Below are positions 1 through 9,583 of a stretch of DNA of 64,000 nt, in pieces. Each line of letters opens with the position of its first letter. Position 1 is the stretch's first letter. The DNA comes from Benincasa hispida. Lineage: Eukaryota; Streptophyta; Magnoliopsida; Cucurbitales; Cucurbitaceae. The stretch spans positions 3,028,191-3,092,190 of the forward strand of contig NC_052350.1 of NCBI RefSeq assembly GCF_009727055.1, in the 5' to 3' direction. Made by a program: the position numbers and the translations under genes. Under the pieces are notes generated by a model that had not been told where the DNA came from, did not search any database, and saw only the letters and a list, made by a program, of their open reading frames with translations.

Positions 1-962
1 AGAGATGATGCATGACCATTGCATAACCTAAGGTGGGATTTACTATATGTTCATACCATATGACATATAAAAAACATACATCGCATGTAATAAATAAAGG
101 ATTAATGGCGGGATGGCCTTTACAAAAAAAGTCGGAATGAAAAAAACTTATCTATTACATTTTTCATCGAGCAAACCGGTTCACAGGCAAATCGAGACTG
201 AACTGTCAGGAGAATTCCATCGTGTAGTAAACGCCGTAGGTAGACGATCGTCCAGCGCGCACTAGACGATAGAAGCATAATTAAACGATCGCGTAGACGA
301 CAATGAGGCTGTGAAGCCTGATCGTCTATGCAATCGCGTGACGAAAGGTAAACGATTTACCTTGCGTTACTAAGCGATCGTTAGTCAGTTACTAAGCGAT
401 GAAGCTGTTGACCTAAACGATCGTCCAATGCGTGCGCGCGTTAAACGATACGTGAACATCTCATCGTCTACACGACCCGATACTCCGGCGATCGCGTACT
501 CGATCGTCAATCGATATGATAACTCTTGATCGCATACCCCATCGTTTAACCGATGCGTTCAACAACGATCGCGTACTTTATCGTCTTACGATGCGATCAA
601 CACGATCACATACCACATCTTCTGCACGCATGTGATCAATCCTTGATCATCTCCTCCTCGAAGAACTGCAACGCTTGCACAGATCTACTTCTTTTGAACG
701 ACTCAAAACTTCAAACAAACTTTGAATACAGACTCGATAACGATTATTTATGCCCAAAAAGCAGGGCCTTTACAAACAACCACAAATGTAAAAAGATGTA
801 AGCCAAACCGAGGCTAATCATCCACGAAAACATCCATTAATCCGTACATCCACAAACAAATTTAACCATTAAACAGTGTAGAAATGCACCCACCAAGAAC
901 GTAAATGTCATTTTGTTACAACAAATGAAATCGGAGTATCAAACCTTGACTTTAATACCAAT
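1..962 (-). mobile_element. Leader/internal region of an LTR retrotransposon, runs off left edge
   Basis: Read on the minus strand, this directly follows the LTR at 963-2908 and a primer-binding-site-like sequence, so it is the 5' leader of an element whose coding part lies outside the window. No recognisable gag or pol is present. Positions about 230-620 are full of ACGATCG/TAAACGAT motifs like those in the LTR. The short open frames here have no recognisable domain and are not called as genes. Confidence 0.65.
944..960 (-). other. Primer binding site of LTR retrotransposon
   Basis: Two bases after the LTR end, the minus strand reads TGGTATTAAAGTCAAGG. It starts with TGGTAT, as do the initiator-methionine-tRNA primer sites of plant copia elements (usually TGGTATCAGAGC), then diverges. 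Position directly after the terminal CA of the LTR supports the call. Confidence 0.55.
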
Positions 963-2908
963 TGAAGGATCTCTTACCGAAGAGTTCCATGAGCACGTTC
1001 AGGTTGCTCCGATCGCACCGTGATCAAAATACACTATATACTTTCCCAAGCATGGTTATGCAAACAAATATTAATTAACGACATGCTTTTAACAAAAATA
1101 AACGAGGAGAGAGTTGTCATACTAGTTGAAGAAGTTCTTCAAACTTATAACTCAATGCAGCGGAAATCTCTACCCGATTAACCAACGCCCGAACGAACTG
1201 CACGAACACGAACGCCGCAGGGATGACACCGCCAGAAAAGAGCCTAGGTATTCTCGGAGTGAGAACCCAAAGCGTGGTCTTTGGTGAATTTGGTAGAGGA
1301 AGGAGGAAGAACAGATCATGTAGGCGATAAGCAAGTAGGAGGGAAAAGACGCTATCGTATAGCAAGGTGCTTATCGTTTAGGAGAAACTACACGATCGTG
1401 TAGGTTTTACTGAACAATCGTTTAGGAAATGGTATACGATCGTTTAGCAAACTCGGCACATTATACGATCGTTTAGGGAAGCTATTCGATCGTGTAGGAA
1501 CTAGTGTGTGATCATTTAGGCACGAGGTGGACGATCGTTTAGGCGTATAGTGACTATCGTATAGGCTCTCGAAATACTTAAGCGATCGTTTACAATTTCA
1601 CCAACGCGCACTTCTATCTTTCTGGACGACTGATTCAAAATGAAATCAATTTCATTTGGGTTAATTATGATATAATTAACCAACTAAAGTATTAATAAAT
1701 ATAATCATATTATATTTTTAACATATAGTTTGATATCACATATCTACTGTAATATTTTCTCCTCTACTTAATATAAATCATATTTATATCTAATTTCTTC
1801 CAAAATAATGAATCTCATACATTTAGCCAATTATATTATATATAATTAACCAGTCTAATTATATCATATATAATCGAACTTCCTCTTGTCAATTTGAACA
1901 TTTCAAATTAACCCAAACATTGATTCTCAAATTTATCCAAGCTACCCAGGGGACTTAATGAACCTGTGGCGCGAAGCTCTAACGGTTCGTGAATAGCTGA
2001 CTAAACTCTTTAGCCACGAGATCCACCATCCGTTAACTGTCAGACATTCCACTAAAGACCAACAGTTGAACTCACCATAGATATATTTATGTGTCCATCG
2101 GATATAACCAATCATGAGTACGATGACCCTTTACAGATGCTCGTAAGTACCATTGGCCAAATTACCGTTTTGTCGTTGTAGTTACATCTTACTCCTTAAG
2201 TACCATTGATTCCTCTAATGAACAATACAACATAGTTCAACTATGTGTGAACACTTCTCAAGGCCAAGAGAAGGTGTGTGGCGCCACATCGTTCAAGCCC
2301 CAAAATCAACCCTTAAGAGAGTTATCTATCTACTTACCCCTGTCTCGAGGAATGGGTGAATTCCATCTTGTGTAGCCGAGTTTCCAATTTCCAAATCAGA
2401 AAAATCCCCAAAATGGTAGATTTGAATCGGCGACCTGGCCACTCGTACCCATACAAATCAAATGACCGCTCTTAATGGTTGGAGTTCCCAACTCACTTAG
2501 GATTGAGGTCATATTACCTATGGTCATCCTAGTGAAGTGAAGTCTCTGTCATGAACGACGTTATATAACGAGACATTAACACTTCGTGGTCAGGTCTTAT
2601 ACAAACTATTTGTATAAGACGCCCCCGCTTGCATGTCCCAACACGAATGATCAGGATCAGACCATCTGTGACAAGTCACAACACTTGTGACCATTCCACA
2701 AAGCGGGCCGCATTCGTAGCGTTACCAAGATAAGGTTTCCCTCCTATATCCATATACTACAGACCATTTTGGTTATCACTCAAGACATGATCCACTCATA
2801 TGTCACCACATACATGCTTGAGTATTTACATCATATATTAACAACAAGCGTTCGTACAAATTGTTTACAAACTATAGGATACGAGACTTTAGGGCATCAA
2901 CCCCAACA
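963..2908 (-). mobile_element. 5' LTR (about 1.95 kb) of an LTR retrotransposon, minus strand
   Basis: On the minus strand it begins TGTTGGGGTTGATGCC at 2908 and ends CA at 963-964. It aligns by eye with the LTRs at 4684-6888 and 28264-30269 and, less well, with 23932-25712. The shared block (about 1950-2750 here) includes the stretch around CCGTTAACTGTC. At 1370-1600 it carries about ten ACGATCGTTTAG-like motifs. It sits in the pol part of a minus-strand copia element that resumes at 2909. No second LTR is in view, so the outer target duplication cannot be tested. Confidence 0.75.
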
Positions 2909-4683
2909 ATTTGTTCATGGGTATTTACATCCTTAACCAAGTATTTTTTACTATTATTTATTTTTCGTTTTTGAGGATGTTTATCTTTGGAACCTACTGG
3001 TCTACCACGGTTCTGACGTGTTCTAGATTCATTAGTGACAACTTGCTAAGTTGGGATATCAATTTTTGATGGAACATTTGCAGCTGGTATATGTGATCTA
3101 GTTACTTTCTTTGCATCTATAAATGCATTTAATAATTGATTTGCTATATTTTGCAAATGAATTGTTTTATAAACTTCAAAATCACACTGATATGTACAAG
3201 AATCTAAATGAGGTAATAACGATGCATTTCAAATAATTTCTTTTTCCAACTTCTTGAATTCCTCCCCCTAATGTTGAAAAATTATCTCACTAAAATGATA
3301 ATTTAACAAATCGTGTTGTAAATACATCACTCGTTAGAGAGTCAAGATATTTTATAATTGATGGAAAATTATATCCAACATATATTCCTAATCTCCTTTG
3401 GGGACCCATCTTAGTGCGTTATGGTTGAGCAATTGGAACATATACTGCACATCCAGAAATTCTCAAACGGAAAATATTTGGCTCGTGACCATAATTGACT
3501 AGATTAACTAGAGAACAATGCATTGTCAATTGTAAATTTTGTTCCTCTAGGCAAAATAATATTTTTTTTTCCAATACCCTCAATCAAGTTTGCATAACCA
3601 TATACTGTATTTACTTTTACTTCTAGCATTGTCAATTTAAAAAAGTATTTTTTGCTTGTAAGTATTGTATGTGTAATTGCACTGTCTGCCAGACATGGAT
3701 CTTCTTTGCTCATTTTTTAATCACCCAACATATAAAAATAATCGGTGTTTCTTCATTAGAAGAAGATAATTACAATAAGAAAAACAACATTTGGAATACA
3801 AAAGTTAACATTTACTAAGAGGAAAAAAAAACATAAAGATGAATAGAAAAAACAACAACATTAAGTCTAGATATTTTCAAAGTCAAAAGAAACACTTGTT
3901 GTTTCATTAATTTTGATAATTTTCTCTTCAGGAGATTAAAAAAAGTATTCATATCCAAAATTTTCATATGATATGGATCAAATATATCATTATTCTGATA
4001 TGCAAAATTTGCTTCCACATTTTTCTCTTTTTCCTTCAGGGATGTTTGATAAAGATCAACTAAGTGTTTTGAGGTACGACAGATGTGTGACTAATGCTCA
4101 GTCATTCCACATCGGAAACATTTATTTTCAACACTTTTTAAACTCTTATCTTGTGGAACTTTTCCTTTTTGATAATCATTTTGTGTCGTTCTTTTGAAAT
4201 TTGAATGATTAGAACGACCATTACAAAAATAATAATTATTTATTCCTTTGCCATGGTCACTGCCTCGACCTCGACCATGACCTCAACCACGATTATTATT
4301 AAATTTCACATAATTCATTTCAGGAAATGGTTTCGTTCCGGTTGGTCGAGATTCATAATTTTTCATCAATAACTCATTATTTTATTCGACCACAAGAAGA
4401 CATGAAATTATTTTAGAATATTGTTTAAAACCTTTCTGTCGATATTGCTGCTGTAGGAGCATATTCGATACATGAAATGTCGAAAATGTCTTCTCTGACA
4501 TATCAACATTAATAATTTTCTCTCCGCATAACAACAATTTCGAATTGATTTTAAATATACAAAATTGTTATTGCTTACTGATTTAAAATCTTGTAGTCTC
4601 AAATGCATCCACTCATAATGAGCTTTAGGAAGAATTAACTATTTTTAATCATACCTCTCTTTCAAATTTTTCCACGAGATATG
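2909..4683 (-). pseudogene. Decayed Ty1/copia polyprotein (host A), downstream part
   Basis: Minus-strand remnant of the same copia family as the element at 27090-37333. It contains part of gag with a CCHC knuckle interrupted by a stop (about 4085-4130), a protease segment with the DSA-T motif (about 3650-3713), and integrase C-terminal/linker sequence (about 2910-3470). Most of the integrase catalytic core is missing: sequence matching about 30976-31867 of the other copy is absent near 3475-3500. Stops and frameshifts are frequent, so it cannot encode a polyprotein. It is cut on one side by the LTR ending at 2908 and on the other by the solo LTR starting at 4684. Confidence 0.8.
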
Positions 4684-6888
4684 TGTTGGGATTAGTATCC
4701 TAATTCTTCCGGAATCTCGTTGTTTTGTAAGGATACACATTGTTCAATGAATAAAATAAGTGTTATTTAATTATGATATTCACTCATATCCGATAAATAA
4801 AGCTCCTTGGTTATCTTATGTGAACTTAAGCATGTATGTGTGATATAAAATTGGATCATGCCTTAGGTGATAACCTGTGTGATATACAATTGGATCATGC
4901 CTTAGGTGATAACCTAAATCGGTCTGTAGTATAAAGATTAAGGTGGGATACCTGATCCTGGTGACACTACGGATACGACCCGTTTTGTAGAGATTTGCAA
5001 GTGTTGTAAACTACTGCAGATGGTAAATCCTGACCATTCATGTGGAGACGTGGAATAGGGGTATCCTATACAAATAATTTATATAAGACCTGGACCACGA
5101 AATGACTAGACTCTGTATATAACGCGGTTGATACTAGAGACTTGCATCTCACCTAAACGACCATAGGTGACACGAGTTTTGTGAACTCCTGCCTTTGAGG
5201 GCGGTCATTTGATTAGTATGGGTGAGAGTGGCCAGATTGCCAACTCAACATGTCTACCTTTTTGGGGACTTGTCTGATTTGGGAGCTGGGAACTTAATCC
5301 ACAATATGAAATTCACTCATTTCCCGAAATAGGGATAAGTAGAAAGATTACTCCTTTAAGGGCTGATTCCAGGGCTTGAAAATAGTGGCCACAACTTCTA
5401 TTTGGAAGAGAAGACTCAGTCATAATAGGACTATGACTTATGTTCATTAAAGGGATCGGTGGTACTTAAGGAGACAGATGTAACTATAGGGGCATAACGG
5501 TTATTGGCCCAACTGTACTTACGAGCGATCTGTGAAGGGTTGTCGCACTGCTCATTGGTTAAGATGGACACATAATATATTTGTACTGAGGAGAGTTCAA
5601 TTGTCGGTCTTTAGTGAAGTATCTGACAGTTAACGGATGGTGGATCCCGTGGCTAAAGAGTTTAGTCGGTTATTCACGTACCGTTGGAGCTTTGGATCTA
5701 CAGGTCCATGAGGTCCCCTTGGTAGCTGGGATTCTGTTGAGGATCAGTTCTTGGTGTTGATTTGAAATGTTCAAATTGACAACAGGTATTTTGATTATAT
5801 ATGATATAATCAGTATGATGTATGAGATACATCTAGTGGAGGATTAATGTAGATGAGATTTACATTAAGTACCATGGAATAGAAAAAGAACTATGATTTA
5901 CATGTTTCATGAGATGAAATATTAAAACTATAGGTTATAAATATAGTATGATAAGTTGGTTATCATTTATATTTATAATAATATTAATTATTAGATAGTT
6001 AATACTTTTTATTTTAAAATAACCAAAGTAGTGGGTGGTTATTGGATCATGATAACCATGAGTTTAAAAGGAAATCGGTTTCCTATTTTGAAAAAGTAAC
6101 TTTTCACAAAAGTTTGAAAAGAATTTGAGTTTTCTCTCTGGCGAAAAGAAACTCACGGAAGTCGTCAAGTAAATACAGATTTACTAAACGATGGCTAGGC
6201 GAGCTAAACGATCGTGCAGTGTTTACTAAACAATCGCATAGCTTTGCAAGACGATCGCTAGCCCAAGGTAAACGATTGTTTAGAATCGACCGAGTTAAAC
6301 GATAGAGCTAAACGATTGCATAGCTTTTGCTAGACGATCACATAGTTTTATCTAAACGATTGGGCATCGACCTATACGATAGGTCTCTGACTTCTCTCAC
6401 TTGCCCAGTCGTGTATACGATCGTTGTTTTCTCCGTTCATCTACCTCACACCAAGTCCGAACAGAGCCTATCCTCTGGATTCTCACACCGAGAATACCAA
6501 GGTCATCTTGTTGGTGGTGTCAGACTCAACTCGACATCGTCGAGTTTTCTGGAGGCCTTCATGGTGCGGCGGAGGAGTTCATGTCGTGGAGGAGTTCGTG
6601 ACCGAAGAGATCGTTAAGGACGAGCGCGAAGTGTTCATGTGGTGTTGCGATCGTGTAGATCGAGCGCTCGTGGTTGCGGTTGTTCAATCAGAGTCGTGCA
6701 TTGGAGCGTGGAGACGTTTCTGCATATGTGCGTAGAGTTCTCTTTATGCATTTGTTGTTCATGCTGTAATTTCTAGAATTATTTGTGTAACCGTTTGTTT
6801 GAAGTCGACTGGATTTGTTGATTCATGATTGTAATTTAGAATTGTCTTGTTCCTCTACTCATGGAAATCTCGAGTTCGATTTCCTTCA
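4684..6888 (+). mobile_element. Solo LTR (2,205 bp) nested in copia gag
   Basis: Starts TGTTGGGATTAG and ends TTTCCTTCA, flanked by a near-perfect 5-bp target duplication (ATATG at 4679-4683, ATACG at 6889-6893). Sequence on both sides joins into continuous minus-strand copia gag, as judged against 27560-27860. There is no internal coding region or second LTR, so this is a solo LTR. A roughly 40-bp direct duplication lies at about 4836-4915, and a dense ACGATCG/TAAACGAT motif array at 6180-6400. The open frames at 6327-6735 lie in this LTR and are not convincing genes. Confidence 0.82.
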
Positions 6889-7182
6889 ATACGGGGATCT
6901 TTTATTGTAAGATGCTCAATTTTCAATCCCTCGTGGAGATGATGATGAAGGAAAATCATAGCTTTTGCTTTGTCCTGTCTGGATGTCGTATTTCCTTCTT
7001 AAATTGTTATCCCAAGGTTCATACATCCAGGTGAATTTTGAGTACCAATGACAAATAATTATTGCTATTAGTGTCAATGGCTGCGAATTCTAATTTCGTA
7101 AAGGTTTTTCATGGCAACACTATCACATAAGATTGATTGTATTTATATCAGAAATTTACTATGTACTAAATATGCAAAATAA
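6889..7182 (-). pseudogene. Decayed copia gag 5' part (host A)
   Basis: Reverse complement of the start of gag seen at 27490-27790: the region before the ATG, the start codon context and about the first 70 codons are recognisable despite stops. It is the other half of the gag split by the solo LTR. Similarity ends at about 7182, where a tRNA-like SINE fragment begins, so the copia 5' LTR is missing here. Confidence 0.72.
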
Positions 7183-7242
7183 TCCCAACAAGAGCGTAGC
7201 TCAACTGGCATAATGTTTATACTATCAACCTCGAAAAAAAAA
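7183..7242 (+). mobile_element. tRNA-derived SINE fragment
   Basis: Contains an A-box-like TAGCTCAACTGGCATAATG and the following stem up to CAACCTCG, then runs into poly(A). The same sequence, with its B box, is on the minus strand at 57133-57205. It lacks the B box, so it is 3' truncated and is not a tRNA gene. Confidence 0.6.
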
Positions 7243-7328
7243 ATGTAAGTTTGTGTTGATAATGTGTTGTGAACTTGATACCAAAAAAATATAATATAAT
7301 AATATATATATAAAATTAAATAAATAAA

Positions 7329-8916
7329 AGGTTAAATTATAAAAAATGCCCCATGAACTTTATACTTTGTGTCAAAAGTGCTCCTGAAATTTCTAAAGTT
7401 TCAAAAATACCTTAAACTTTAAAAAAGAGTTCAAAAATACCTTGCGGTTAGTTTTGGATGGAAATCATTAAAGTTTTGTTTAGAAAATACCCATGAACTT
7501 TCAAAACGTTTCAAAAAATACCCCAACTTAATAAAAGTTCAAAATTACCTCTATTGTTGGTATTTGAATGAAATCGTTAATTCCTCGTGATAAAAATGAC
7601 TTTAAAAAAAATGCTCATCGTGATCAATTTCTTTGAAGTGTTTTAATGTTCGAAAAGAACCAACTTTAAAATAAAGTATATAGATATCCTATTTTACTCA
7701 TATGTGTACTCTCATATTTCTCTTAATTTTCCAATATTAGCTTATATTAATTTTCTAAACAACCAAAATTTTAAGTTAAAACATAAAATACCACAAAATT
7801 TCACAAAATTCCAAAATCAAAATATCCATTTGAAATATACCAAATGATAAGTAGTCAAGTTTTTTTAAAAAAATATCAGCCTAAAATGTGTTTGTTTCTT
7901 AGGAATTTAAGGGGTGTTTGGCCCCCAATTGGGTTGGGTTGGGTTGGAAAAAAAAAAAAAAAAAAAAACCATCCACAATTTGGTTCACCAATTATTAAAG
8001 AGGTTTATTACCTCGTTATTCGTGTTAACTCACATTTCTCACATCGTTATTCGTATCAACTCTCCCAATTACACTCCTCCTATAATAATTATCAACTCAA
8101 CTCAACTCTGCACGCCAAACATCCCCTTAATATTTATTTTAATTCTTAGATAGGTTATCGAGCAAAAGAAGCTGTGGGGACGTCTCAAATGCAATTCAGG
8201 CTTAAATGGAGCAATTAGCAAGCAATCGAAGATAAAATGGTGAAATCAAGGAATGGAAGGCACGACGTTGGTTAAACGCTACGACACTTATGCCCCGTAT
8301 CATTCACAGAGACAGTTTGTTAGGCCAACGTTGCAGTACTGCTCTACAGCGCCACATCGGTCTCCATGTGATACGTGTGCATGAAGGCATTCCTTCCAAT
8401 TTTCTCTCCAAGGCGCTTTGTGAGAGGGCCTTCAGCGTTGCAACATTTTGGTATGTTTTGGTTGTTGAGAAAATTGGTATAAGCTAAAAATTGGAAAATT
8501 AAGAGAAATATGAGAGTACGTATATAAAAAAAAATTGAGAATATCTATATAATTAATTTTAAAACTGGTTCTTTTCGTACATAAGAAAACTTCAAATAAA
8601 TTGATCGATAGGAGCATTTTTTTTTTTAAATTTTAAATTTTAAAGTCATTTTTGTCACGAGAAATTAACGATTTTTGTTCAAATACTAACGGTTGAGGTA
8701 TTTTTTAAACTTTTATTAAGTTAAAGATGTTTTTGAAATTTTTTGAAAGTTCAGGGGTGTTTTTTAAACAAAACTTTAACGGTTTCCATCTAAACTAACA
8801 ACAAGGGTTTTTTTTAACTCTTTTTGAAAGTTTAGGGTATTCTTGAAACTTTTGAAACTTTATGGGCATTTCTAACACAAAGTGAAAATTTAGGGACATT
8901 TTTTATAATCTAACCT
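7329..8916. mobile_element. Long-terminal-inverted-repeat element (about 1.6 kb)
   Basis: Two arms of about 450 bp (7329-7790 and 8450-8916) are imperfect reverse complements along their whole length. Outermost, GGTTAAATTATAAAAAATG pairs with the sequence ending at 8916. The arms contain short repeated units of the type AAAATACC-TGAACTTT-CAAA. The middle (7800-8440) has no transposase-like frame. A non-autonomous Mutator-like or foldback element is the likeliest class; no clear target duplication was found. A smaller MITE lies inside. Confidence 0.65.
7911..8126. mobile_element. Tourist/PIF-Harbinger-like MITE
   Basis: A 216-bp insert with termini GGGGTGTTTGG and CCAAACATCCCC (inverted, one mismatch/insertion), flanked by TAA/TTA-type trinucleotides. 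Termini of this kind are typical of PIF/Harbinger MITEs. It contains a GGGTT run followed by a run of 19 A. It is nested in the long-TIR element. Confidence 0.5.
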
Positions 8917-9583
8917 AAATAAAACAACAAAAGATGAATTTCTCCACTTTATTCAATCATTTTAGATTGGTTGTTTTCCAAAACCCACCAAATGTCACTG
9001 TTTATAGGCAATTTTGTAAGTAGGGAATGGATTATATGGACACTCGAGACACATGGACAACACATGAGATAAGGGAAAATGACACATGGGTAATGGACAT
9101 TATAATAGCCATCTACATTGTATCTAATTTAATATATTTATAATAATTATAATATTTGTTGAAAATAGTGAAACTAAAATTATATATTTAAAAATATATA
9201 GAATAAATTAAACAAATTAGGGAGGCAAAATGGTAATTCAAACATTATTATTTTATTTACTCCAGAAAAGCGAAAAAAGAAAAGTATCTACACCGGACAG
9301 TTTAAAATTTAAAATGGCACTCAAACGGCCATAAAAACTAAAACTATTGAATCCTCACAACAAATCCTGACCGTCCATCGTCTGATCTTATATCCGTCTT
9401 CCACTTTCCCTCTCTTTTCGAAGATCCCTCATTTTCAAATCGTTCGAATCACTGCTCCGCTCCGCTCTGCTCTGTTCTCTCCCTCTCACAGCAGCCCTCT
9501 CTTCTTCCATTTTCGCTGAAGATCGGTGCATTTCTGAAAGAATTTCATCCACAGGAAGAAATTTGAACTAATTTCCACTAGCA
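8917..9583 (+). promoter_or_regulatory. Upstream and 5' leader region of the kinesin gene
   Basis: AT-rich to about 9350, then a CT-rich stretch (about 9400-9520) like plant 5' UTRs, ending at the ATG at 9584. It contains an MSA-like element (listed separately). I cannot place the transcription start. Confidence 0.5.
9321..9331 (+). promoter_or_regulatory. MSA-like mitosis-specific activator element
   Basis: TCAAACGGCCA matches 10 of 11 positions of the plant MSA consensus YCYAACGGYYA, including the AACGG core. It lies 253 bp upstream of the kinesin start codon. MSA elements bind three-repeat MYB (MYB3R) factors and drive G2/M genes, including cytokinesis kinesins, which fits this gene. Function here is inferred. 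Confidence 0.6.

Noticed and set aside
230..620. CRISPR-like or tandem repeat array
   Set aside because: Motif copies are short, degenerate, unevenly spaced and in both orientations, inside a plant retroelement.
553..801. 82-codon frame near the left edge
   Set aside because: It is in the leader of an LTR element on the opposite strand and shows no domain.
6327..6735. Overlapping open frames of 66-103 codons
   Set aside because: They lie inside a solo LTR, in three overlapping frames, partly over the ACGATCG array, without recognisable domains or a conserved counterpart in the other LTR copies.
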